Made by a program: the position numbers and the translations under genes. A stretch of DNA of 16,693 bases, from the NCBI GenBank assembly GCA_964410645.1, contig CAYPHV010000027.1:1-16693 (forward strand). The letters are read 5' to 3'. Numbering within the stretch: position 1 is the stretch's first letter; each line of letters begins with the position of its first letter. Shown here in pieces: positions 5,962 to 13,383 of this stretch. The stretch is from JALTBU01 sp964410645 (GTDB taxonomy: Bacteria > Campylobacterota > Campylobacteria > Campylobacterales > Nautiliaceae). The notes under the pieces are model-generated. The model was not told the DNA's origin. It did no database searches and saw only the letters and a program-made list of their open reading frames with translations.

Positions 5962-7244
5962 TGGTTGTTTTGGTTTTGTTTGGACTGTTTTTTCTATGTT
6001 TGCTTTTAAGCGTTCCGGTTGCAGTATCTCTTGGATTATCTACATTTATTACAGCTTTTATTTTTGAGGGAAAAGATGCTTTAATAGATTTAACCAGCAA
6101 TCTTTTCACGCAATTGGATAAATATGCGCTTATGGCGATTCCTATGTTTATTTTAGCCGGGAATTTACTTTCTAAAGGCGGCAGTGCAAAAAGAGTTATA
6201 GAATTTGCAAAAGCATTTGTAGGTCATTTGCCCGGCGGTCTTCCTATATCGGCTATTTTGGCTAGTATAGTGTTTGCGGCTGTTAGTGGCAGTTCTCCCG
6301 CCACTGTTGCCGCTATCGGTTCTATTATGTTCGGAGCTATTACTGATGCGGGATATCCTAAAACTTATGCAATAGGTACGATTACGACCGCAGGAAGTTT
6401 GGGAATATTGATTCCGCCGAGTATTGTAATGATTGTTTACGGTGTTACAGCGGATGCAAGTATCGGAAAACTTTTTATGGCCGGTATTATTCCGGGATTA
6501 TTAATAGGATTTATGCTGATGGCTGTAACTTATATAGGAGCTAAAAGGCTTGGATTTAAAAGAGGCAAACCAGCCAGCTGGAAAGTGCGCTGGGTCAAAT
6601 TTAAAGAAAGTTTTTGGGCATTGATGACCGTTGTAATAATTATCGGCGGTATTTACGGAGGAATATTTACTCCGACCGAAGCTGCTGCCGTGAGTGCGGT
6701 ATGGGCATTGTTTGTCTCTCTTTTTATTTATAAAGATATTAAATTGAAAGATTTAGGCGGTGTATTTTTTGAAAGTGCTAAAACAAGCGGGATGATTATG
6801 TTTATTATTGCCAATGCATCTGTTTTTGCATATTTTTTAACTATGGAAAATGTGCCGCAAATGTTGACGGATGTTGTAATTCATATGCATCTAAGCAGGT
6901 ATATGTTTTTAATAGCTGTTAATATTGCTTTGTTAATTGCAGGTAATTTTATGGAACCAAGCTCAATTATTATGATAACAGTTCCTTTATTACTTCCAAT
7001 TGCTAAGACATTGGGTATTAATCCGATTCATTTTGGTGTTATTGTTACTATAAATATGGAACTTGGAATGCTTACTCCTCCTGTCGGTCTTAATCTGTTT
7101 GTTGCAAGTGGAATTACAAAAGAACCTATCAAAGAAGTCGTAAAATCGGTGCTTCCGTGGTTTTTTGTGTTATTAGTGGGACTTGTGCTGGTTACATATA
7201 TACCTGAAATTTCATTATGGCTTCCTAATAGAATGAACGGATAA
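5961..7244 (+). CDS. dctM: TRAP transporter large permease, DctM family
   Basis: The large transport subunit, 427 residues, the usual length. It carries about a dozen hydrophobic helices. Characteristic motifs are PMFILAGNLLSKGG, LPGGLPISAILAS, AAVSGSSPATVAAIGSIM (the conserved SGSS/ATVAAIG re-entrant region), LGILIPPSIVMIVYG, FTPTEAAAVSAVWAL, GNFMEPSSIIMITVPLLLPI and LTPPVGLNLFVASG. In this family the SGS/GxS and TPPVGxN regions form the substrate and Na+ sites. The start ATG overlaps the dctQ stop by one base. No clear terminator follows, but the next gene has its own strong promoter. With dctP and dctQ it forms a complete uptake system for an organic acid, plausibly succinate, fumarate, malate or a related compound. 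Confidence 0.94.
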   Translation: MVVLVLFGLFFLCLLLSVPVAVSLGLSTFITAFIFEGKDALIDLTSNLFTQLDKYALMAIPMFILAGNLLSKGGSAKRVIEFAKAFVGHLPGGLPISAILASIVFAAVSGSSPATVAAIGSIMFGAITDAGYPKTYAIGTITTAGSLGILIPPSIVMIVYGVTADASIGKLFMAGIIPGLLIGFMLMAVTYIGAKRLGFKRGKPASWKVRWVKFKESFWALMTVVIIIGGIYGGIFTPTEAAAVSAVWALFVSLFIYKDIKLKDLGGVFFESAKTSGMIMFIIANASVFAYFLTMENVPQMLTDVVIHMHLSRYMFLIAVNIALLIAGNFMEPSSIIMITVPLLLPIAKTLGINPIHFGVIVTINMELGMLTPPVGLNLFVASGITKEPIKEVVKSVLPWFFVLLVGLVLVTYIPEISLWLPNRMNG

Positions 7245-7301
7245 TTTTATAAAAGTTTAGTCTATTATACTTAATTAACTTCAAATTAATAACAAAATGT
7301 C

Positions 7302-7330
7302 TTGACTTTTTTCATTTTTTTTATTATAAT
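7302..7330 (+). promoter_or_regulatory. Strong sigma70 promoter of groES-groEL
   Basis: TTGACT (7302-7307), a 17-bp spacer and TATAAT (7325-7330) differ from consensus by one base. This is the best promoter on the plus strand of the window. No CIRCE element (TTAGCACTC-N9-GAGTGCTAA) overlaps it. Just downstream, TCAGT (7335-7339) and ACTGA (7351-7355) form a weak inverted repeat around the predicted start, which may be chance. Confidence 0.75.
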
Positions 7331-7369
7331 TCCATCAGTCTAATAAAATAACTGACAAAGGAGGAACAA

Positions 7370-7645
7370 ATGTTTAAACCATTAGGACTAAGAGTTTTAG
7401 TTGAAAGAGTTGAAGAAGAATCAAAAACGGCAAGCGGGATTATTATCCCTGACAATGCAAAAGAAAAACCACTTAAAGGCAAGGTGATTGCTATTTCAAA
7501 AGAAGTAGAGGATGATGAAAAGCTGCCGATTAATGTAGGAGATACAGTTGTATTTGCAAAATATGGGGGCACAGAAGTTTCTTGTAACGGAAAAAAATAT
7601 TTAGTGCTTAACACTGATGATGTTTTAGGTAAAATAGAAAAATAA
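7370..7645 (+). CDS. groES: Co-chaperonin GroES (Hsp10)
   Basis: The 91-residue lid of the GroEL chamber, within the usual size range. The start PLGLRVLVERVEEE, the mobile loop (about residues 17-32, with the hydrophobic GIII tripeptide that contacts GroEL), the GKVIAISKE turn, VGDTVVFAKYGGTEV and the closing VLNTDDVLGKIE are all standard. ATG follows AAAGGAGG at a normal distance. It is first in the groESL operon, 16 bp before groEL. Like GroEL it acts in the cytoplasm to encapsulate non-native proteins. Confidence 0.97.
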   Translation: MFKPLGLRVLVERVEEESKTASGIIIPDNAKEKPLKGKVIAISKEVEDDEKLPINVGDTVVFAKYGGTEVSCNGKKYLVLNTDDVLGKIEK

Positions 7646-7661
7646 ATAAAGGAGGAAAACT

Positions 7662-9302
7662 ATGGCAAAAGATATTGTATATAGTGATGCAGCAAGAAAT
7701 GAACTATTAGTAGGAGTTGAAAAACTGGCCAATGCAGTTAAAGTAACTATGGGGCCAAAAGGTAGAAATGTTTTACTTCAAAGAAGTTTTGGAGCTCCAC
7801 ATATTACTAAAGACGGTGTGAGTGTTGCAAAAGAAATTGAGCTTAAAAATCCTGTAGAAAATATGGGGGCTGCATTAGTTAAAGAAGTTGCGAGTAAAAC
7901 TGCCGATGAAGCGGGAGACGGAACAACAACAGCAACAGTTTTGGCCCATGCTATTTTTAAAGAAGGTTTAAAATATATTACGGCAGGAGCTAATCCGATT
8001 TTGGTTAAAAGAGGTATGGACAAAGCTGCCGAAGCTATTATAAAAGAACTTAAAAAAATGAGCAGACCTGTTGAAAATAAAGAACAAATCGCGCAGGTTG
8101 CAACAATTTCAGCGAACAGTGATAAAAGTGTAGGCGAGCTTGTTGCGGAAGCTATGGACAAAGTCGGAAAAGACGGAGTAATAACTGTGGAAGAAGGAAA
8201 ATCACTTCAAGACGAACTAGAAGTGGTTGAAGGTATGCAGTTTGACAGAGGTTACCTAAGCCCGTATTTTGTAACAAATTCCGATAAAATGGTAGTTGAA
8301 TATGAAGATGCATATGTTTTATTGTATGATAAAAAAATATCCAATATGAAAGATTTGTTGCCGTTACTTGAAAAAAATGTTCAAGCCGGAAATAAACCGC
8401 TGTTGATTATTGCTGAAGATATTGAAGGTGAAGCATTGGCAACTCTTGTAGTAAATAAACTAAGAGGTGTTTTAAATGTAGCTGCGGTCAAAGCTCCTGG
8501 ATTTGGCGACAGAAGAAAAGCTATGCTTCAAGATGTTGCCATTCTTACAGGCGGCCAGGTAATTAGTGAAGAACTTGGCAGAACGCTTGAAGGCGCTACT
8601 TTGGCAGATCTTGGCCAGGCCGGCAGAATTGTAGTTGACAAAGAAAATACTACAATTGTAAACGGAAAAGGTGAAAAAGCTGACATAAATGCTAGAATTA
8701 ACCAAATTAAAAACGAAATAGAAGAAACTACAAGTGATTATGACAAGGAAAAATTACAGGAAAGACTTGCAAAACTCAGCGGTGGTGTTGCAGTTATTAA
8801 AGTGGGAGCTGCCACTGAAACTGAAATGAAAGAGAAAAAAGACAGGGTTGACGATGCTTTGAGTGCTACAAAAGCAGCAGTTGAAGAAGGTATGGTAATT
8901 GGCGGAGGAGCAGCAGTGCTTAAAGCATCCGGCAAAATTAAAACTAAATCAACCAATCCTGATGAACAAATCGGAATTGATATTATTAAAAAGGCTGTAA
9001 AAGCTTCAATTAAACAAATTGCTAAAAATGCCGGATATGAACCCGGAGTTGTTACAATGGGTGTTGAACAGGCTGATGAGAATACAGGATTTAATGCCGC
9101 AAACGGAGAATATGTTGATATGTTTGAAGCCGGTATTATTGATCCTACAAAAGTTGAAAGAATTGCACTTCAAAATGCAACAAGTGTAGGAGGATTACTT
9201 CTTACAACTGAAGCAGCAGTGACAGAAGAACCAAAAGAAGAAAAAGCAGCACCTGCAGCGCCTGATATGGGCGGAATGGGAGGCATGGGAGGAATGATGT
9301 AA
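7662..9302 (+). CDS. groEL: Chaperonin GroEL (Hsp60)
   Basis: A 546-residue chaperonin that assembles as a double heptameric ring and folds proteins with ATP and GroES. Motifs: KVTMGPKGRNVLL and the ATP-site GDGTTTATVLA in the equatorial domain, LEVVEGMQFDRGYLSPYF at the intermediate/apical boundary, AVKAPGFGDRRKAML in the apical domain, the VEEGMVIGGGAA stretch, and a C-terminal GGMGGMGGMM tail. ATG follows AAAGGAGG closely. There is a single copy here, in the usual groES-groEL order. The Gly-Met tail is typical of the family, not a separate repeat. No convincing rho-independent terminator follows; the T-rich stretch at about 9335-9365 lacks a clear stem. Confidence 0.98.
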   Translation: MAKDIVYSDAARNELLVGVEKLANAVKVTMGPKGRNVLLQRSFGAPHITKDGVSVAKEIELKNPVENMGAALVKEVASKTADEAGDGTTTATVLAHAIFKEGLKYITAGANPILVKRGMDKAAEAIIKELKKMSRPVENKEQIAQVATISANSDKSVGELVAEAMDKVGKDGVITVEEGKSLQDELEVVEGMQFDRGYLSPYFVTNSDKMVVEYEDAYVLLYDKKISNMKDLLPLLEKNVQAGNKPLLIIAEDIEGEALATLVVNKLRGVLNVAAVKAPGFGDRRKAMLQDVAILTGGQVISEELGRTLEGATLADLGQAGRIVVDKENTTIVNGKGEKADINARINQIKNEIEETTSDYDKEKLQERLAKLSGGVAVIKVGAATETEMKEKKDRVDDALSATKAAVEEGMVIGGGAAVLKASGKIKTKSTNPDEQIGIDIIKKAVKASIKQIAKNAGYEPGVVTMGVEQADENTGFNAANGEYVDMFEAGIIDPTKVERIALQNATSVGGLLLTTEAAVTEEPKEEKAAPAAPDMGGMGGMGGMM

Positions 9303-9414
9303 TTCCTCTTTTTCTTCGATACCCCAATATGATGTTTTTTTAAATTTCTTTTTTTCATTTTGTTTTAAGAATTTTGTTGTATTATTTTATTTAAAACTGA
9401 AAAGAAAGGAATTT

Positions 9415-10242
9415 ATGAAAATTTCATTAGTATTAAGCGGTGGAGGTGCCAGAGGATATACGCATATAGGAGCCATTGAAGAGCTTAAAAAAGAAGGGTT
9501 TAAAATTCGCAGTATTGCCGGTACTTCTATGGGGGCTGTCATAGGAGGGCTTGAATCATGCGGACGGCTTGATGAATACAAAAAATGGGTTACAAGTTTG
9601 GATTTTCTGGATATTTTAAAATATTTAAAGTCCCCTTTTAAACTTAACAGTGATAAGATTTTTTCAAAAATACAAGAAATCGCCGGCGAATATAATATTG
9701 AAAATTTACCTGTTAAATTTACGGCTGTTGCCACTGATTTAACAAAAAAGAAAGAAATATGGCTTCAAAAGGGTAATTTGTGGAAAGCTGTCCAAGCTTC
9801 GTCTTCAATTCCCGGTGTATTCGATCCTGTAAAAATAAATAACAGACTGTTAGTTGACGGAGGTGTCCTTAATTTAATGCCGGTTGCACCGGTTATGAGC
9901 GATATGAATGATTTAATAGTCGCTGTTAATTTATATGCTGAAGAAAGAAAATTAAATATAGAAATTTCAAAGAATGCTAGAAAAAAACAGAATATTTTTG
10001 AAAATATCTGGAATACAATGTTTCAGGAAAAAGAAAATACTGCCAATTTATCCATTGATTTAATGATGAATACGATTTTTAGATATAGAAAAGCCGAGTA
10101 TGTTCCCGATATAGAAATAAAAATCCCATATAAACTGGCAAATTGGTATGATTTTCAGAAGGCTCCAGAGCTTATAGAAGTTGGAAAAGTTTTGACAAAA
10201 GAAGCAATTAAAAATGCAAAAGAGCGGGGAGTGCTGAAATAA
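9415..10242 (+). CDS. Patatin-like phospholipase family protein
   Basis: A 275-residue patatin/RssA-type serine acyl hydrolase. The oxyanion-hole glycine motif GGGARG (9-14) is followed by the nucleophile elbow GTSMG (36-40, Ser38). The catalytic aspartate is in DGG (148-150), completing the Ser-Asp dyad. The preceding ASSSIPGVFDPV stretch is typical of the bacterial branch. There is no signal peptide or membrane segment, so it is probably cytoplasmic or peripherally membrane-bound. Residues about 180-230 (Lys/Asn-rich) are less conserved. ATG at 9415 follows AAAGGAA. The gene stands alone between groEL and ridA. The family includes phospholipases A and lysophospholipases; the real substrate cannot be deduced. 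Confidence 0.9.
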   Translation: MKISLVLSGGGARGYTHIGAIEELKKEGFKIRSIAGTSMGAVIGGLESCGRLDEYKKWVTSLDFLDILKYLKSPFKLNSDKIFSKIQEIAGEYNIENLPVKFTAVATDLTKKKEIWLQKGNLWKAVQASSSIPGVFDPVKINNRLLVDGGVLNLMPVAPVMSDMNDLIVAVNLYAEERKLNIEISKNARKKQNIFENIWNTMFQEKENTANLSIDLMMNTIFRYRKAEYVPDIEIKIPYKLANWYDFQKAPELIEVGKVLTKEAIKNAKERGVLK

Positions 10243-10265
10243 AAATAAAAAAAGCAGCTAAAAAT

Positions 10266-10274
10266 TGATATAAT
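10266..10274 (+). promoter_or_regulatory. Extended -10 promoter of ridA
   Basis: TGATATAAT exactly matches the extended -10 consensus, identical to the elements before dctP and obgE. It lies 18 bp before the ridA start codon, in the short gap after the patatin-like gene. No -35 hexamer is recognisable. The predicted start (about 10281) gives a very short leader that still contains most of the AAAAAAGGAG ribosome binding site. Confidence 0.55.
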
Positions 10275-10292
10275 TTTAAAAAAGGAGAAAAA

Positions 10293-10664
10293 ATGCTAAA
10301 AGTACATACTAAAAATGCTCCCGAAGCAATAGGTCCTTATTCTCAGGCGGTAAAATCTGGAAATATAATTTTTACTTCAGGTCAGATTGCATTGAATAGT
10401 AGTGGGGAATTTTTAAATGAAGATATAAAAACCCAGACGAAGCAGGTTTGCGAAAATCTAAAAGCGGTTTTAAAAGCGGCCGGTACAAATATTGAAAATG
10501 TTGTAAAAACAACTATTTTTCTTGATGATATTAATAATTTCACAGCAATGAACGAAGTTTACGGAGAATATTTTGCGCATAAGCCGGCAAGAAGTACGGT
10601 TGCGGTTAAAAAACTCCCAAAAGATGCAAAAGTAGAAATCGAATGTATTGCTGTTATTTCTTAA
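10293..10664 (+). CDS. ridA: RidA family enamine/imine deaminase
   Basis: A 123-residue protein of the YjgF/YER057c/UK114 family, full length. RidA hydrolyses reactive enamine/imine intermediates such as 2-aminoacrylate, formed by PLP enzymes like threonine/serine dehydratase, and so protects other PLP enzymes. Family signatures are APEAIGPYSQAVKSG near the N-terminus, TSGQIAL, the VVKTTIFLDD strand, and the C-terminal PARSTVAVKKLPKDAKVEIE block, in which the arginine binds the substrate carboxylate in characterised members. ATG follows AAAAGGAG. The gene has its own extended -10 promoter and is followed by a 77-bp gap before rplU. Confidence 0.93.
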   Translation: MLKVHTKNAPEAIGPYSQAVKSGNIIFTSGQIALNSSGEFLNEDIKTQTKQVCENLKAVLKAAGTNIENVVKTTIFLDDINNFTAMNEVYGEYFAHKPARSTVAVKKLPKDAKVEIECIAVIS

Positions 10665-10699
10665 AATTTTCTTAATTTAAGGTATTTTTAAGGTTTAGC

Positions 10700-10708
10700 T
10701 GGTAATAT
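10700..10708 (+). promoter_or_regulatory. Possible promoter and hairpin before rplU
   Basis: TGGTAATAT resembles an extended -10 (TG, one base, then four of six -10 bases). It overlaps one arm of a small inverted repeat, CTGGT (10699-10703) with ACCAG (10720-10724), in the 77-bp leader of rplU. Either could matter for ribosomal protein expression, but both are weak, and the hairpin has a 16-nt loop. Confidence 0.3.
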
Positions 10709-10741
10709 TTCATCCTAAAACCAGAGTAAAAAGGTTAAAAT

Positions 10742-11053
10742 ATGTATGCAGTAATTAAACATGGCGGAAAACAATATAAAGTTCATGAGGGGGATATTCT
10801 AGAACTTGATATGATTGAAGGCGCACAGCCAAAACAAACCATTGACATTGAAAATGTCGTTTTAGTAGGTGGAGACAATATAACAATAGGAACTCCTAAA
10901 ATAGAAGGTGCAAAAGTTACACTTGAGGTTATTAATCAAGCAAGAGGGAAAAAGGTAATTATTTTTAAAAAAAGAAGAAGAAAAAATTCCACAAGAAAAA
11001 GAGGATTTAGAAAAGATTTAACCAGAGTTAGAGTTAAAGAAATCAAAGCATAA
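10742..11053 (+). CDS. rplU: 50S ribosomal protein L21
   Basis: The complete 103-residue bL21, the usual size. It opens with MYAVIKHGGKQYKV, continues with VLLVGGD-like and GTPKIEGAKV strands, and ends in the basic tail KKRRRKNSTRKRGFR followed by TRVRVKEI. L21 binds 23S rRNA in the large subunit. It begins the conserved rplU-rpmA(-obgE) ribosome-assembly cluster and lies 14 bp before rpmA. ATG at 10742 follows AAAAAGG. Confidence 0.97.
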   Translation: MYAVIKHGGKQYKVHEGDILELDMIEGAQPKQTIDIENVVLVGGDNITIGTPKIEGAKVTLEVINQARGKKVIIFKKRRRKNSTRKRGFRKDLTRVRVKEIKA

Positions 11054-11067
11054 TATAAGGAGATATA

Positions 11068-11328
11068 ATGGCACATAAAAAAGGGCAGGGATCAACCCAG
11101 AATAATAGAGATTCTGCAGGTAGAAGGCTTGGCGTTAAAAAATTCGGTGGAGAATTTGTAAGAGCCGGAAATATTATTATAAGACAAAGAGGAACAAAAG
11201 TTCATCCCGGAAGTAATGTGGGACTTGGAACAGATCATACAATTTTTGCATTAGCTGACGGGTATGTGAAATTTGAAATTAAAGACAAACAAAGAAAAAA
11301 AGTTTCTGTTTATCCTACAAAAGACTAA
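11068..11328 (+). CDS. rpmA: 50S ribosomal protein L27
   Basis: The complete 86-residue bL27. The N-terminus MAHKKGQGSTQNNRDSAGRR starts directly with the mature form. It therefore lacks the N-terminal extension that Prp protease removes in Firmicutes. GNIIIRQRGTKVHPGSNVG and the TDHTIFALADG strand are standard. The N-terminal tail reaches the peptidyl transferase centre. ATG follows AAGGAG. Downstream, where obgE commonly follows closely in related genomes, a 232-bp gap contains the MITE-like element. Confidence 0.97.
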   Translation: MAHKKGQGSTQNNRDSAGRRLGVKKFGGEFVRAGNIIIRQRGTKVHPGSNVGLGTDHTIFALADGYVKFEIKDKQRKKVSVYPTKD

Positions 11329-11372
11329 GGCTTCTCTTTTCTTCATTTTATTAAAACCCATTTATGTATATT

Positions 11373-11500
11373 TATGACACTGACTAAATTTATTCAACAA
11401 AAGAGCAAATTTTTTAACACTTCAAAAAACTAAAAATTGCAAATGCAAGCGCCCTAACGGGTTTGGTGCAATTGTTTCACTTTATTTAGTCAGTGTCATA
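11373..11500. repeat. 128-bp MITE-like element with 17-bp perfect terminal inverted repeats
   Basis: TATGACACTGACTAAAT (11373-11389) is repeated exactly in inverted orientation at 11484-11500. The match continues imperfectly inward (both arms reach an ACAA about 10 bp further in). The interior is non-coding and holds a second nested inverted repeat: AATTGCA (11435-11441) with TGCAATT (11467-11473), enclosing CAA/TTG and CCC-TAAC-GGG. Parts of the right end recur at 271-294 and 13852-13865. The structure fits a miniature inverted-repeat transposable element or IS relic. I do not recognise the IS family and see no convincing target-site duplication. It sits between rpmA and obgE. Confidence 0.65.
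11435..11473. other. Nested hairpin inside the MITE-like element
   Basis: A 7-bp outer stem (AATTGCA with TGCAATT) and an inner CCC-TAAC-GGG stem-loop flanked by CAA/TTG could fold on either strand. It lacks a following T-run, so it is not a standard terminator. It may be a structural part of the element, or form a structured RNA if read through from rpmA. Confidence 0.45.
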
Positions 11501-11531
11501 TGTTTTTAATATCAGTTTTTCGTTAAATAAT

Positions 11532-11540
11532 TGATATAAT
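11532..11540 (+). promoter_or_regulatory. Extended -10 promoter of obgE
   Basis: TGATATAAT, a perfect extended -10, lies 20 bp before the TTG start of obgE and 31 bp after the inverted-repeat element. It would let obgE-proB-smpB be transcribed independently of rplU-rpmA. No -35 hexamer is visible. Confidence 0.55.
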
Positions 11541-11560
11541 TTCTATAAAAAAGGATTACA

Positions 11561-12598
11561 TTGTTTGTTGATAATGTCAAATTAAAAGTACAATCAGGAA
11601 AAGGCGGAGCCGGATGCGTCAGTTTCAGACGTGAAAAATTTATTCCAAAAGGCGGCCCTAACGGAGGAGACGGTGGAAAAGGCGGAGATATTATAATTGA
11701 ATGCGATAATAACACCCATACACTTTCTTATTTTAAGGGTAAAAAAATATTGAAAGCCCAGAAAGGTTTTCAGGGAGAAGGAAATAAAAAGCATGGTGCC
11801 AACGGAAAAGATTTAATATTGAAAGTTCCGCCGGGAACCATTATAAAAGATGCAAATACCAATGAAACCTTGATTGATATGAAAACTTTAGGCGAGAAAA
11901 AGGTATTGCTGGAAGGTGGAATAGGAGGTCTTGGAAACTGGCATTTTAGAGGTCCCAGACAGCAGGTCCCAAGATATGCCCAGCCGGGTGAAGAAGGAAA
12001 AGAACTTGAAATTACAATGGAGCTTAAATTAATTGCGGATGTAGGGCTTGTAGGCTTTCCAAATGCCGGAAAATCTACATTGATAAGTGCTATGTCAAAT
12101 GCAAAACCTGAAATCGCCAATTATGAATTTACCACCATTACTCCTAAACTGGGCGTTGTTCGGGTGGATGAATACAGAAATTTTGTAATGGCTGATATTC
12201 CAGGAATTATTGAAGGAGCTCACAGTGGAAAAGGGCTTGGACTTAAATTTTTAAAGCATATAGAGAGATCAAGAATGATTCTTTATGTAATTGATTTGGC
12301 ATCTTTTAGAGATCCTTTTTATCAGTTTGAAACTCTTAGAAAAGAGCTTAAAAACTATAGCGAAGCGTTATTTGGCAGACCTTATGCGGTTGCTTTAAAT
12401 AAAATAGATGTAGCAGGAGAAAAAGTTAAAGAATTTTTTGAAAAAATGAACATAAAACCGACTGAAACCAAATACGGTGCGAATTCAGATTACTTATGTT
12501 ATTTTGGTAAAACAATGTTTATTCTGCCTATAAGCGCGGCCAGCGGAACAAATTTAAATGCTCTGAAATTTGCTTTAATCAGTATGACGGAGAATTAA
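11561..12598 (+). CDS. obgE: GTPase Obg (CgtA), 50S assembly and stress GTPase
   Basis: A 345-residue Obg GTPase, full length. The glycine-rich Obg fold occupies residues 1-158 (GKGGAGCVSFRREKFIPKGG, then repeated GG turns). The G domain follows, with G1 GFPNAGKST (165-173), G2 in the TTITPKLG segment (191-198), G3 DIPG (212-215), G4 NKID (280-283) and G5 SAASGT near the C-terminus. There is no C-terminal OCT extension. Obg binds the pre-50S particle and (p)ppGpp. Translation starts at TTG 11561, with AAGGA 5 bp upstream, and MFVDNVKLKVQSG is the canonical N-terminus. It keeps the rplU-rpmA-obgE-proB order but is separated from rpmA by the inverted-repeat element. Confidence 0.97.
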   Translation: MFVDNVKLKVQSGKGGAGCVSFRREKFIPKGGPNGGDGGKGGDIIIECDNNTHTLSYFKGKKILKAQKGFQGEGNKKHGANGKDLILKVPPGTIIKDANTNETLIDMKTLGEKKVLLEGGIGGLGNWHFRGPRQQVPRYAQPGEEGKELEITMELKLIADVGLVGFPNAGKSTLISAMSNAKPEIANYEFTTITPKLGVVRVDEYRNFVMADIPGIIEGAHSGKGLGLKFLKHIERSRMILYVIDLASFRDPFYQFETLRKELKNYSEALFGRPYAVALNKIDVAGEKVKEFFEKMNIKPTETKYGANSDYLCYFGKTMFILPISAASGTNLNALKFALISMTEN

Positions 12599-12599
12599 A

Positions 12600-13364
12600 A
12601 TGAAGATTAAAAGAATAATTTTTAAAGTAGGAACAGCCACTATTTATGAAAATGGGAAATTATCGGATAGAATGGAAAAAATAGTAAAACTGCTTAGCGG
12701 GTTAAATGAAAATTATGAAATTTTGTTGGTGAGTTCAGGTGCGGTTGGTGCCGGATATACAAAATGTCCCCTTAATAAAGAAAAAATAGAAAATAAACAA
12801 GCCCTTGCAGCCGTAGGTCAGCCTCTTTTGATGAAAGAATATAAAGAAAGATTTAATAAATACGGAAGTAAAGTTGCACAGGTTTTGCTTACAGCGGCAG
12901 ATCTTGACAGTAGAAAACGAACAGAATATGCAAAAAAAATGATAAATGTTTTGCTGAAAAACAATGTTATTCCTATTATTAATGAAAACGATTCGGTTTC
13001 TATTAAAGAGATACTTTTTGGGGATAATGATCAGTTAAGCGCTTATGTAACATATTTTTTTGGTGGAGATTTGCTTATTATGCTAAGTGATATAGATGCT
13101 TTTTATACAGATAATCCAAAAATAAATAAATTTGCAAAGCCTATAAAAACAGTTAATCAAATAGATGATGAAATGCTGAAACAGGAATATAATCCAAATG
13201 ATAAATTTGCAACAGGTGGCATTGTAACAAAACTTAAAGCGGCTAAATTTTTAATGGATAGGGGAATTCCCGTTTATTTGACCAACGGGGCCAATCTTGA
13301 AAGAGTTGAAAGCTTTTTGAAAGGCAGGCAGATAAAAGGAACTCTTTTTATAAGCAGAAAATGA
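12600..13364 (+). CDS. proB: Glutamate 5-kinase (short form without PUA domain)
   Basis: An amino-acid-kinase-fold enzyme of 254 residues that phosphorylates glutamate to gamma-glutamyl phosphate, the first step of proline synthesis. Visible motifs are FKVGTAT (8-14), SSGAVGAG (45-52), INENDSV (127-133), FGDNDQLSA (140-148), MLSDIDAFYTDNP (161-173) and ATGGIVTKLKAA (conserved near residue 205). E. coli ProB has 367 residues including a C-terminal PUA domain, which is absent here, as I recall for Campylobacter-type ProB. It starts one base after the obgE stop, so the two are probably translationally coupled. No proA lies nearby. Feedback control by proline is expected from the kinase domain alone in such forms. 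Confidence 0.95.
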   Translation: MKIKRIIFKVGTATIYENGKLSDRMEKIVKLLSGLNENYEILLVSSGAVGAGYTKCPLNKEKIENKQALAAVGQPLLMKEYKERFNKYGSKVAQVLLTAADLDSRKRTEYAKKMINVLLKNNVIPIINENDSVSIKEILFGDNDQLSAYVTYFFGGDLLIMLSDIDAFYTDNPKINKFAKPIKTVNQIDDEMLKQEYNPNDKFATGGIVTKLKAAKFLMDRGIPVYLTNGANLERVESFLKGRQIKGTLFISRK

Positions 13365-13383
13365 AAAATAGGAGTTAAAAAAA

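Noticed and set aside
7778..8956. Long antisense open frames inside groEL (and similar ones inside rnz, moeA, dnaX and obgE)
   Set aside because: They are shadow frames of strongly conserved genes, with no ribosome binding sites and no recognisable domains.
9270..9302. Gly-Met repeat at the end of groEL as a sequence repeat
   Set aside because: The GGMGGMGGMM tail is a normal feature of GroEL.
9303..9414. Terminator after groEL
   Set aside because: T-rich tracts are present but I could not find a convincing GC stem before them.
11365..11508. Target-site duplication around the 128-bp element
   Set aside because: The best 8-bp flank comparison (atatttat and atatgttt) matches at only six positions in AT-rich sequence, so it is not convincing.
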